NCBI GenBank assembly: GCA_016719855.1
Contig: JADJYH010000003.1
Span: 171,001-235,000 of the forward strand
Reading direction: 5' to 3'
Length of the DNA stretch: 64,000 bases
Origin: Saprospiraceae bacterium
GTDB taxonomy: Bacteria; Bacteroidota; Bacteroidia; Chitinophagales; Saprospiraceae
Made by a program: the position numbers and the translations under genes. Within the stretch, counting starts at the first letter, position 1. Each line of letters starts with the position of its first letter. This document shows positions 19,552 to 28,800 of the stretch, piece by piece. The notes beneath the pieces were generated by a model that saw only the letters and a program-made list of their open reading frames with translations, searched no databases and had not been told where the DNA came from.

Positions 19552-19760
19552 AAAATGAAATAGAAGTCAATGAGAAAGTAGGCAGAATGGCAGATATCCT
19601 TGAGCAAATAAAGGATTTGAAGCATCTGATTGATTTACACCAGCAGGGTGGGAGTTCTCTTATGGAAGAACAGTATGTTTACCGTAGGCAAAAATTACTG
19701 AAAGAGTTGCGTGAAATTTTACTTGAATTTGAATTAAACGCCGCAGAATTAGTTGCCTAA
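19548..19760 (+). CDS. small hypothetical protein following the DUF6932-like gene
   Basis: This 70-residue, highly charged helical protein reads 'MADILEQIKDLKHLIDLHQ' and 'YVYRRQKLLKELREILLEFEL'. The pattern is that of a coiled coil. Its start codon overlaps the previous stop (ATGA), which implies translational coupling. I do not recognise a family. Base composition is clearly richer in A+T than the housekeeping neighbours, as for the whole cassette, so joint horizontal transfer is plausible. A toxin-antitoxin-like arrangement with the nucleotidyltransferase-related gene is possible but unproven. Confidence 0.65.
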
Positions 19761-19762
19761 CC

Positions 19763-19978
19763 ATGAAAAAAGAGGATAGGAAAACCGCCTATTTGCAAAG
19801 ACTTTTTCAAAAAAGTCCACAAAGAATATTTAAGGGATTGACGCCTGCTCAAAGGCTAAAACTCCAAACTGCGTTTATTGAAAGCTTTGATAAAAACAAC
19901 TTATTGTCTGAAGAAGATGCCAATGAAATGATTCAATCTTGGCTGAATAAACAACCAACTCGAAGGGTTGTGTGCTAA
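19763..19978 (+). CDS. small hypothetical protein, third gene of the AT-rich cassette
   Basis: This 71-residue basic protein has 'RLFQKSPQRIFKGLTPAQRLKLQTAFIESFDKNNLLSEEDA' and 'MIQSWLNKQPTRRVVC'. It starts 2 bp after the preceding stop, so it is in the same operon. No family is recognised. It is predicted helical and soluble. It shares the AT-rich composition of the cassette and ends 73 bp before ddl, which has typical local composition. Confidence 0.65.
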   Translation: MKKEDRKTAYLQRLFQKSPQRIFKGLTPAQRLKLQTAFIESFDKNNLLSEEDANEMIQSWLNKQPTRRVVC

Positions 19979-20051
19979 TTCTAAATGAATGATTATCAAC
20001 AATTTGCATCAAAAGCCCTAACTTTTCTAAAAGAATAATTTGCCAGATTAT

Positions 20052-21157
20052 ATGCCAACCAAACTCACCACCGCCATCCTTTGCGGAGGCGTTTCCCCGG
20101 AGCACGAGGTCTCCATGAACTCGGCCCGCAACATCTACAAGGCCATTGACAAAGCAAAGTACGACGTCGTCGTCATCGGCGTGAGCCGCAGCGGTCAGTG
20201 GTTGCACTTGCCGGAAGACGAGTTCATGTCGCTCACCAGCATCGAAACTGGCAACGTCGGTTTCCCGCTGATGCTCCTTCCCGGCGAAGAACGAGTCATC
20301 CAATACCGCCCCGGCACCCCCAATTTCCCAATTTCCCAATTTCCCAATTTCCAAAATTGATGTCGTTTTCCCATCATCCACGGCCCGTTCGGGAAGATGG
20401 GACGCTACAGGGGCTGCTGGCCATCCTTGGATTGCCCTTCGTTGGACCAAACTCGCTCGGCTCATCGGTGGGCATGGACAAGGACTTCACCAAGCGACTA
20501 CTGCGGGATTCAGGGATTTTGGTAGCGCCATGGGTCACGTTGCGCAACCACGAAACACCTGATTATAAAGCCATTGTAGAGCAATTGGGCTATCCCATGT
20601 TCGTGAAGCCCGCCAACATGGGCAGCAGTGTGGGCGTGAGCAAGGCAGAAACATTGGAGGAACTCATTTCAGCCATTGCGACGGCATTCAAATTTGACAC
20701 CAAAGTGCTGGTGGAACAGGGACTGAAAGGCCGTGAAATTGAGACTGCTGTGCTCGGCAACGTCGAAGACTTGCGAGTCAGCGGCGTCGGCGAAATTGTG
20801 ATGGAAAAAGGCTTCTACGACTATGAAAGCAAGTACATCTCACCGGATGCCGCCAAGGTGGTCATACCCGCCGAAAATGGCAGTACGAAGGATGTGGAAA
20901 ATATCCGGGAGACGGCACTTCGGGCATTCCAAGTGCTTGGTTTAGAGGGACTTAGCCGCATGGACGTGTTCCTGCTCGACGATGGGCGGGTATTCGTCAA
21001 TGAGCCGAACACGCTGCCGGGCTTCACCAACATCAGCATGTACCCCAAGCTCTGGATGGCCGCCGGGCTGACCTACCCCGACCTGATTGACCAGTTGCTG
21101 ACGCTGGCCATCGAGCGGCACCAGCGGGATGGTTCGCTGCAACGGACGAGGTTTTGA
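20052..21157 (+). CDS. ddl: D-alanine--D-alanine ligase, frameshifted and carrying a word tract
   Basis: This ATP-grasp enzyme of about 368 residues makes the D-Ala-D-Ala dipeptide for peptidoglycan. The N-terminal domain 'ILCGGVSPEHEVSMNSARNI' is followed by 'HGPFGEDGTLQGLLAILGLPFVGPNSLGSSVGMDK', 'PMFVKPANMGSSVGVSKA' and the metal-binding 'VNEPNTLPGF'. The frame changes near 20350, 20372 and 20390. Between the N-domain and 'KIDVVFPIIHGPFG' lies a repeated-word tract encoding 'PNFPISQFPNF', in a linker where other Ddl proteins have none of this. I start at the ATG at 20052, not the upstream TTG. Confidence 0.9.
20323..20354. repeat. single-arm word tract inside ddl (caatttcc x4)
   Basis: The word 'caatttcc' occurs four times in tandem. 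The same word family ('gaattggg' / 'cccaattc') forms elements at 25255-25288 and 52068-52134. There is no complementary arm nearby. The tract lies between two conserved blocks of ddl. Confidence 0.75.
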
Positions 21158-21229
21158 AAAAGTTTTTTCGATACCTTGCCCCCCTAATTTAAATTCCTTG
21201 AACCTGAAACCTTCGCCAAACACACACCA

Positions 21230-22042
21230 ATGGATTTTAATCTTAAAAACGACCTCTGCTTCTTTGACCTTGAATCAACTGGGCTGAACGTCATCCGTGA
21301 CCGCATCCTCCAGATTGGCATCATCAAATACTTCAAGGACGGGCGGGAACCTGCGGAGCTGGAAATGCTCATCAATCCAGGAATCCCCATTTCGGCGGAG
21401 GCGATGGCGGTACACGGCATCACCCCGAAGGACGTGGCCAACAAGCCTGTTTTCGCACAAGTTGCGCAGCAGATTTTCGACTTCATCGGCAATGCAGACC
21501 TCGCCGGGTACAACATCAGCCGTTTCGACGTGCCGCTCATCATGGAGGAGTTTGCCAGGGCCGGCCTCGATTTTGACGTTGAAAAGCGCCGACTGGTGGA
21601 CGTGCAGCGCATTTTTTACAAAATGGAGCCCCGCAACCTCAAGGCGGCGCTGCGTTTTTACTGCGACAAAGAAATGGAGGACGCCCACGACGCCATGGCC
21701 GATGTGCGGGCAACAATTGACGTGTTCAAAGGCCAACTCCAGCGGTACGACGGTGTTGACCACCGGGACGACGACGGCAACGTGACACCCACACCCATCG
21801 TCAACGACATGCAGGCGCTGCACGACTTTACGCAGGATACCAATGCCATTGACGTGACCAACCGCCTGAAGTACAACGAACAGGGTGAAATTGTCTTCAA
21901 TTTTGGCAAGTACACCGGCGTACCCGTGATGAAAGTGCTCGAACAGGAGTTCAACTATGGCCACTGGATTTTGAACAAGGAGTTCAGTGTTCAGGTGAAA
22001 AGCATCGTGCGAAAGCTGATGAAGGAGTTTGAAAAACGATGA
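21230..22042 (+). CDS. DnaQ-like 3'-5' exonuclease (DEDDh)
   Basis: This intact 270-residue protein has an N-terminal DEDDh exonuclease: ExoI 'CFFDLESTGLN' (residues 11-21), ExoII 'LAGYNISRFDVPLI' and ExoIII 'EDAHDAMADVRAT'. The C-terminal 60 residues 'FNFGKYTGVPVMKVLEQEFNYGHWIL' resemble the DUF3820/'exodeoxyribonuclease X' C-terminal motif. It should trim 3' ends in repair or proofreading. It is not fused to a polymerase, so the assignment as the Pol III epsilon subunit is uncertain. Its stop overlaps the start of a word-hairpin. Confidence 0.88.
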   Translation: MDFNLKNDLCFFDLESTGLNVIRDRILQIGIIKYFKDGREPAELEMLINPGIPISAEAMAVHGITPKDVANKPVFAQVAQQIFDFIGNADLAGYNISRFDVPLIMEEFARAGLDFDVEKRRLVDVQRIFYKMEPRNLKAALRFYCDKEMEDAHDAMADVRATIDVFKGQLQRYDGVDHRDDDGNVTPTPIVNDMQALHDFTQDTNAIDVTNRLKYNEQGEIVFNFGKYTGVPVMKVLEQEFNYGHWILNKEFSVQVKSIVRKLMKEFEKR

Positions 22043-22132
22043 TTGTTGTATTGTTGAAATTGTTGAATTGTTGCCCGTTTGACGAGTACGTAACAATACA
22101 GCAATTCCAACAATACAGTAATTCAACAATCC
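22041..22132. repeat. word-hairpin element (attgttgaattgttg)
   Basis: The left arm 22041-22073 repeats 'attgttga' and the right arm 22092-22132 repeats 'aacaatacag' and 'aattcaacaat'. It fills the gap between the exonuclease and PPK2 genes. The words match those at 226-316, 22 kb away, including 15 identical nt. Confidence 0.8.
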
Positions 22133-22136
22133 ACCC

Positions 22137-22886
22137 ATGATAAACTTAGCAGAAATTTCAGCCGCCCCGCCAAAAGGCACTGACAAGGGCGACATAAAAA
22201 AACGCACCGAGGAATATTGCAAGCGCATCGGCGAGCTGAACGAAGTCTTGCGGGCACAGCGCAAGTACTCGCTGCTCATCATCTTCCAGGGCATGGACTG
22301 CAGCGGGAAGGACGGGGCCGCCAAAAACGTTTTCAAGGACTGCACACCGTTCAACCTGAGCGTGTATGCCTTCAAGAAGCCGACGGAAATCGAGGTTGGG
22401 CACGATTTCCTTTGGCGTGTACACCAGCAAGTACCGTCCAGGGGCGACATCAAGATTTTTAACCGCTCCCACTACGAGGACGTGCTGATTCAGCGGGTGC
22501 ATGCCTGGATTGACGAAAAACGGGTAAAGCATCGCATGGCCGCCATCAATGCCTTCGAGGAACTGCTGCAATTTGACAACCATACAACGGTCCTCAAGTT
22601 TTGCCTCCACAGTTCGAAGGAGGAACAGGGAAAGCAACTGCAGCAACGCATTGACGAACCAGAAAAGCACTGGAAGCACAATGACAATGACTGGAAGGAA
22701 CGGGATCATTGGGACGACTACATGCGCTGCTATTCCGATGCCATCAACCACAGCACCATACCGTGGACCATCGTTCCGGTGGACGACCGCTGGTACCGTG
22801 ACTATGTGATTGCGAAGAAAGTTTGCGAGGCGTTGGAGGCGATGGATTTGAGCTATCCACCGCTAATTTCACTTACAAACCATTAA
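22137..22886 (+). CDS. polyphosphate kinase 2 family protein
   Basis: This intact 249-residue PPK2 transfers phosphate between polyphosphate and nucleotides. The P-loop is 'FQGMDCSGKDGAAKNVF' (about residues 51-66). The lid/Walker B region is 'RGDIKIFNRSHYEDVLIQRVH'. 'KFCLHSSKEEQGKQLQQRI' and 'WTIVPVDDRWYRDYVIAK' complete the typical order. The length fits the short, single-domain class. Whether it favours ADP or AMP cannot be read from the sequence by eye. It follows the exonuclease with only a word-hairpin between. Confidence 0.9.
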   Translation: MINLAEISAAPPKGTDKGDIKKRTEEYCKRIGELNEVLRAQRKYSLLIIFQGMDCSGKDGAAKNVFKDCTPFNLSVYAFKKPTEIEVGHDFLWRVHQQVPSRGDIKIFNRSHYEDVLIQRVHAWIDEKRVKHRMAAINAFEELLQFDNHTTVLKFCLHSSKEEQGKQLQQRIDEPEKHWKHNDNDWKERDHWDDYMRCYSDAINHSTIPWTIVPVDDRWYRDYVIAKKVCEALEAMDLSYPPLISLTNH

Positions 22887-22899
22887 ATGTCAATCTGTT

Positions 22900-23332
22900 A
22901 TGAAAAACCAGAAAGTACTTCTTTTTCTTTTGCCAATGTTTATAGTCGCCTGCAAGCCAATTGCTTTGGTAGTTAGCTACTCAGATGATACCACCGCCAC
23001 AGGCACCGTGAAGATTGTCCCCTCAAGGCCGCTGTCTGGTACCAAGCTCATCGTTGATGGCAAACTCTTGGTGGAAAACGATAGCCAAGTAGTGAAAAGC
23101 ATTACGGTCAATCACATCCCCGATGGGACACCACTCCTACCGAATGACCTGCGAAAACTCAAAGTTCAAAAGCAAGTTGGACGCTTCGAACCAATTTGAG
23201 GTCAAAGGAGAAAAGGAACGCACCTTCCTGCACGAAACGCCACCATATTCAACAGGGTACTGGGTCAACCAAGGTCTGTACCAAGTTGGTTCTTGGGCAG
23301 CATTGTTTGTGCTGCTGGCTGTTGACTGGTGA
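22900..23332 (+). CDS. small hypothetical lipoprotein, frameshifted
   Basis: The protein starts 'MKNQKVLLFLLPMFIVAC', a clear lipoprotein signal. The mature part reads 'IVPSRPLSGTKLIVDGKLL' and, after a frame change near 23130, 'HSYRMTCENSKFKSKL', 'FEVKGEKERTFLHETPPYSTGYW' and a hydrophobic end 'GSWAALFVLLAVDW'. That is about 143 residues. The terminal hydrophobic stretch and the PEGA-like first half ('G..l.vDG...') are visible, but I cannot assign a function. Confidence 0.65.
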
Positions 23333-23376
23333 TATTTTTATAACCAACCTTCTTTCTTCCGCAACCCGTCTCCATC

Positions 23377-23774
23377 ATGGAAAAAGTTAGAATTGACAAA
23401 TGGCTATGGAGCGTCCGCATCTTCAAGTCGAGGACGTTGGCAACCGACGCCATCAAATCGGGCAAGGTGCGCATTGGCGAAGCCAACACAAAGCCGTCAG
23501 ACAACGTGGCCGTTGGACAGGTAGTTTATGTAAAAAAAGAGGGCTTCAACCTGGAGTTTTTGGTAAAAAACTGATAGAAAAGCGAGTGGCCGCCATCGTT
23601 GCCGTGGAGTGTTACGACAACCTGACCCCCGAGGAGGAGATGAACAAGTACAAAGAATGGTACGTCGGGAAAATGGGCGTGGAAGTGCGGGAGCGAGGTG
23701 CTGGTCGTCCCACCAAGCGGGAGCGGCGGGACATTGACGGTTTCAAAGATGACCGGTTCGAAATCGAATGGTGA
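23377..23774 (+). CDS. S4-domain RNA-binding protein (Hsp15/RqcP-like), frameshifted
   Basis: The N-terminus 'MEKVRIDKWLWSVRIFKSRTLATDAIKSGKVRIGE' is a textbook S4 domain of the heat-shock Hsp15 group. These proteins bind the 50S subunit and, in related forms, help rescue stalled nascent chains. The frame breaks near 23572, and the other frame continues 'LIEKRVAAIVAVECYDNLTPEEEMNKYKEW' and the basic tail 'GAGRPTKRERRDIDGF', which is normal for the family. The total is about 132 residues. Loss of one base in an A-run explains the break. Confidence 0.85.
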
Positions 23775-23983
23775 ACCTAAACAAATTAGGCCACAAGCCA
23801 CCTTTTGCGCAACGTTCTGGCAAAAGATTTCATTTAGTGAAATATTGAAGCGTTAAAGCACACTTGAGCAGTAGATTTTCGGTTGAAGTGTGAGTACATT
23901 TATCCACTATTTTACAATCGGGCAAAAACTCTACGGAGCAAGCCCATCAATCACCGCATTTTTCACCTAAAATTTTCCTTTTT

Positions 23984-25123
23984 ATGAAAACGAAGCTGTT
24001 CCTCCTTGCCGCCGTTATGGTAGCCTCCTTTACTTCTTGCTTGAAAGACGAAATCGACACGATTACGCACAACTACGACCCCGAAGATTACAAAGTAATC
24101 GCAGCGAACCTAAACCTACCTGACGAAGTTGACAACTACACCCTGAATCTCCCCCAAACCGTGGGCGGGTTCGAGGTTTTTGCGGACAACAAGCAGGCAA
24201 CGCTAGGCAGGGTGCTGTTTTACGACAAGCGCCTCTCCGTGAACAACGAGGTCAACTGTGCCTCCTGCCACAAGCCTGAACTGGCCTTCACCGACGGGGA
24301 GCAATTCAGCCCCGGCGTCACCACGGAGCGCACTTCCCGCAACACACTTGCGTTGGGCACTTTCCCCAGCTTCAATGCCTACTACGGCTTCGGCGGCACC
24401 CGCATGTTCTGGGACAACCGTGCGTCCAGCGTGATGGAACAATCCGCTGAAACCATGAAAAACCCTGTGGAGATGGGCAACGTGGACCTTGGCGAACTTG
24501 CCGATAAGCTCTTGCAGGAACAATATTATTTTATACTTTTCAAGAACGCATTTCCTTATCAGACGTACCTCACCAACGAAGAGAAAATGCTCACGGCCCT
24601 CCAAGCATTCGTCAGCTCCATCGGCTGCTTCAATTCGAAGTACGACCAGGAATTAATTGATAACCACGGCGACGAGACAGCCCAATTTACCAAGTTCACC
24701 ACTCAGGAAAATCAGGGCAAAGCGCTTTACAATACCAACTGTGCCAGTTGCCACAACCTCGGCGCAGTAGCTTTTTCTCATGGCATCGTTGCCGCCAACA
24801 ACGGCCTCGAGTTGGATTATCAGGACGAGGGAGTGGGCACCATTTCCAATACCCAGTCAGATAACGGCGTGTTCAAAGTGCCGATGCTCCGCAATATCGA
24901 ATTGACGGCCCCCTACATGCACGACGGCCGCTTCGCAACGTTGGAGCAGGTTGTTGAGCATTACAGCAGCGGCATCAAAAACCACCCGAACCTCCATGAA
25001 AACCTGAAGGACGGCAGCTCGCCAAAACAGCTTAACCTCAACGAAAGCGATAAGCAAGCGCTGGTCGCATTCCTGAGAACTTTGACCGACAAGGAGAGCC
25101 TGCTGGCAAGCTCGTTACTCTGA
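23984..25123 (+). CDS. di-haem cytochrome c peroxidase (MauG/CcpA family)
   Basis: This intact 379-residue periplasmic protein has a lipoprotein-type signal ('MVASFTSC'). It carries two CxxCH haem sites, 'NCASCHKPELAFTDG' and 'NCASCHNLGA'. The family text 'LGRVLFYDKRLSVNN', 'RTSRNTLALG', 'MFWDNRASSVMEQ', 'FKVPMLRNIELTAPYMHDGRF' and 'LVAFLRTLTD' is complete. It likely reduces hydrogen peroxide with electrons from a c-type cytochrome, or acts as a MauG-like oxidase. The gap before it, 23775-23983, holds nothing I can identify. A strong terminator follows. Confidence 0.93.
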   Translation: MKTKLFLLAAVMVASFTSCLKDEIDTITHNYDPEDYKVIAANLNLPDEVDNYTLNLPQTVGGFEVFADNKQATLGRVLFYDKRLSVNNEVNCASCHKPELAFTDGEQFSPGVTTERTSRNTLALGTFPSFNAYYGFGGTRMFWDNRASSVMEQSAETMKNPVEMGNVDLGELADKLLQEQYYFILFKNAFPYQTYLTNEEKMLTALQAFVSSIGCFNSKYDQELIDNHGDETAQFTKFTTQENQGKALYNTNCASCHNLGAVAFSHGIVAANNGLELDYQDEGVGTISNTQSDNGVFKVPMLRNIELTAPYMHDGRFATLEQVVEHYSSGIKNHPNLHENLKDGSSPKQLNLNESDKQALVAFLRTLTDKESLLASSLL

Positions 25124-25156
25124 CCCGTTTAAGCATTAATGCTGGTTGCTTTCGGT

Positions 25157-25194
25157 AAAAGAGGCCGCCCGGACAGTTCCGGGCGGCCTCTTTT
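25157..25194 (+). terminator. Rho-independent terminator after the peroxidase gene
   Basis: A perfect 17-bp stem (25157-25173 and 25178-25194) with a 4-nt loop 'cagt' begins with A and ends in T runs, so it can act on both strands. Confidence 0.93.
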
Positions 25195-25210
25195 CGTTTC
25201 AGCCAGATTG

Positions 25211-25288
25211 CTTGTGAATTGGGAGCTGAAGGGAAAAATCAGCGAGTCGCCCCATCTAAATTCTCAATTTTCAATTCTCAATTCCCGC
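25211..25288. repeat. partial word element (caattctcaatttt)
   Basis: The right side, 25255-25288, repeats 'ctcaatt' words. The left side (25215-25232, 'gaattgggagctgaa') is only weakly complementary. The stop and the last codons of the acetyltransferase gene lie inside the tract. Confidence 0.5.
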
Positions 25289-25822
25289 CCATCTTTTTTC
25301 CAAAATCACAAACTCAAGCGGCACCCTCGGTACGCCATATTTTGGGTCGCCATCGAAGGGCATCCGCTCGCCCGTGGGCAGGTAGCCGTATCGTTCGTAC
25401 CAGTCCATCAGCGAGGAGCGGACGGGGATTACCCGCATGAAAATGGCCACGCAGCCCAGCGAACGGGCATGAACCTCGGCGGCCACGAGCAGCCGCTTCC
25501 CGATGCCGGACGCTTGCCAAGCTATGTCCACTGACAACATGCCGAGGTACAAGCGGTCACCTTTTTTCTCCAGATACACACAGCCCACGATGCCTGCCGT
25601 TGCATGGCTGCATTTCAAAATTGTAGCGGCATCGTTGGCCATGATTTCCGAAAGGTTGTCTTCGTCAGTGCGGATTTCACCTGCAATCAAGTCTGCCTCG
25701 GTCGTCCAGCCCTGCTTGGATGCCTCGCCCCGGTAGCAGCGGTTGATCATCTCGGCCAGCCGTGGGATGTCGGCGGCATCAGCTTTTTGTATGTTGAAAA
25801 TGTCGGTGTTTTCTGTTTGCAC
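25271..25822 (-). CDS. GNAT-family N-acetyltransferase
   Basis: This intact 183-residue acetyltransferase has 'KADAADIPRLAEMINRCYRG', the strand 'AGIVGCVYLEKKGDRLYLGMLSVD', the acetyl-CoA loop 'WQASGIGKRLL', and 'MDWYERYGYLPTGERMPFDG'. The substrate is unknown. The final residues 'GIEN' are encoded by the word tract. The start at 25822 gives a normal N-terminus. It ends convergent to the peroxidase terminator and starts 12 bp downstream of the large T9SS gene's stop, on the same strand. Confidence 0.85.
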   Translation of the reverse strand: MQTENTDIFNIQKADAADIPRLAEMINRCYRGEASKQGWTTEADLIAGEIRTDEDNLSEIMANDAATILKCSHATAGIVGCVYLEKKGDRLYLGMLSVDIAWQASGIGKRLLVAAEVHARSLGCVAIFMRVIPVRSSLMDWYERYGYLPTGERMPFDGDPKYGVPRVPLEFVILEKRWAGIEN

Positions 25823-25834
25823 TGAATTGGTTTT

Positions 25835-28800
25835 TTACTTGACCAACGTCACGTTCCCCTTGAACAGGTGTACCGTCCCATCCAAAAAGACCACCTCGGC
25901 GAACCAAGCGAACACTGCCGGGTCGAGTGCTTTTTCGTTGAAGTTGCCGTTCCAGCCAAGTTGCAGGTCGTTGGGAGAAAAGTTGTAAAGCTCATGGACC
26001 AATTCGCCCCAGCGGGAGAAAATCTGGAAGACCTTGATTTTGTCCACTTGCGGCCCAGCGAACACCGTCAGCTCGTCGTTGATGCCGTCGTTGTTGGGGC
26101 TGAAGGCACTCGGCACGTACACCTGCACCAGTTTTTCGACCAAAACCGAAAGCTCGCCCTCGGCGGTGCAGCCGTTTTCGTCCGTCACGGCCAGGGTGTA
26201 CACGATGTCGTTGAGTGGGGTGCAAAGTGGCGTTGGGCAGTCCGTGCAGTCGAGGTAGTCGGGTGGCGACCAAGCCCAGGTGGCTATTTGCGAAGCAGTG
26301 CCCGCACTCAGCACCACGCTGTTGCCAAGCGGCACGGCGAGCGAGCTGCCCATGTCCAGTTGCAGTTCCGGGGCGTCGGGCATGAAGATTTCCTGTGTGA
26401 CGATGTTGCCCAGCGCATCAATGATGGTGAGGGTGTGGAACCCAAAAGTCAGGTTGTCGAACACCACTGGGAAGGTCACGACCGGGGCGGAATTGCCGCC
26501 GTTCAGCGCCACCACGAAGGGGGGCGAGCCACCTTGTACGCCCGTCAAGGTGATGACCCCGTCGCCTCCAAAATGGCAGAGCGGGGAGCTGACCTCCACG
26601 ATGCCCACCATTTCTTCCCCTTCAAAAATCAGGTTTACGACCACCGTCGAGTCGCAACCCGTGTAGCTTCCCCCAACGAAAATTTCCGTTCCCGAAGGGT
26701 TCTGCTCATTGTACACCGTGCCGTTCACCACGATGGAACCGCCGGATTGCAGGATTTCGGTGATGTTGCCAACGGCATCCGGGTAAAACGACAGGCTGAC
26801 GTTCACCGTGGAGTCGCAGCCGAGGTAGCTGCCGTTGGGGAAGGTCACGCTTCCTGTGGGGTTGTTGGCCGAGTAGGTAGTGCCGTCCACCACCAAAACC
26901 TCATCAGGGCAAAGCGTCGGGTCAAGGCTCACGATGACGGAGCTTCCGAAAGTCAGGTTGACAAAAACCGTTGAATCGCAGCCGTTTGCGCTGCTGCCCT
27001 GTATGATTTCTGTTCCACTTGGATTGGCCTCGTCGTACACCGTTCCGTTCACGGTGATGCTGCCCCCGGTACAGTACTGGTCGTCAATGGTACTGCTGGC
27101 CGCTGGGTAAAATGACAGCGCCACCTGCACCGTCGAATCGCAGCCGAGGTAGCTCGATTGCGGCAGCACGACACTGCCACTTGGGTTGGTTTGGGTAAAA
27201 ATGGTGCCGCCAATGTTCAAAGTTTCGCCGGGGCAAAGCGTGGCGCTGAAACTGCCTTGCGCCGGAGGCGCAAACTGGAGGCTCACCTGCACCGTCGAGT
27301 CGCAGCCGTTCACGCTGCCGTTGGGAATGACCACCGAGCCACTTGGATTGCCTTGGTTGAAAACCGTCCCGCCCACCGTGACGCTGCCGCCTGTGCAAAG
27401 CACTGGGGTGTAGTTCCCCATAGCTGGCGGGTAGAATTGAAGGCTCACGTTCACCGTCGAGTCGCAGCCGTTCACGCTGCTGGCGGGGATGACCACCGAG
27501 CCGCTGGGTTGCCTTGGTTGAAAACCGTCCCGCCCACCGTGACGCTGCCGCCGGGACAAAGCGTCGGGCTGAAATTGCCCACAGCGGGTGGGAAAAACGA
27601 CAAGCCGACCACCGCCACCGAGTCGCAGCCGAGGTAGCTGGCACCGGGCATTGTTTCCGTGCCGCTTGGGTTGGCGGCGTTGTAGGTCGTGCCGTTCACC
27701 GTCACGCTTCCGCCGGAGCAGAGCGTCGGGTTGATGGTGGAGGTCACCACCGAGTTGAAACTGAGGTTTACCACGATGGAGGAGTCGCAGCCATTGGCAG
27801 CGCCACCGATGATGACCTCCGTGCCGCTGGGATTGGCTTCGTCGTAAACAACGCCGTTCACTGTGATGCTACCGCCCGTGCAGAGGGTTTGGTTGAGGTT
27901 CGTTGAAGAAGGCTGGTTGAAGGTCAGGTTGATGAGAACCGTTGAGTCACAGCCATTTGCGGCAGCATTTTGAAGGATTTCAATGCCACTTGGGTTGTTT
28001 TGGTCATACACCGTGCCGTTCACGGTGATGCTTCCGCTGCCGCAAAAACTTTGCGCAAGCGTAAACGAAGCAGGCGGGTAAAACGCCAAATTGATGTTCA
28101 CGATGGAGTCGCAGCCGGAAGCGCTGCCACCGGGAAAGACCTCCATACCACTGGGATTGGCGGCATCGTATTGTGTGCCGTTCACCACTACCGCTTCGCC
28201 GGGGCAGAGGGTGGGTGTGAGGTTGTTCACCACACTGGAGCCGATGGTGATGTCAAGGGAGGGACAGCAACGATCGAGACACCCCAGAAATTTGTATCTA
28301 CCGACGCACATATTTCTATCGTCACCACACCGCTCGTAATGTTGAAATCGGCTGGGCAGAATTGAAGAGTTGAACCATGACAAGATTGGCAATAAATACA
28401 TTTCCAACGAAAATACTGTTGAATTAAACTGTCCCATCCAAGGTAAAATGGTGCAGCTCCCGTAAACTGGAGCGGTATGTCGTAACAGTCGCTGGCGCAA
28501 ATCGAGGTATCGTTTCCAACCTGTACCGTTGGCAAATAGAACACCACCGGAATGCCCTGCGATACGCTGAAACAAGGGTCAGCAAAATCCACGTTTCCGC
28601 TCCCGTCGTCATTGCCCGCTATCGCCGACACGTAGTACGTTTGTCCCAAAATCAGACCCGGTGGGGTTGGAATCACGGGGGCATTGCTGGTGGCAATGAT
28701 ATTGCCAAGCATCGCCCCAGGGCTGTCGTGCAACACAAATTGCAGCACATCATTGTTGTCCAGTAATGAATCTTGGTTGAATGGAACGGAAAACCCTCCG

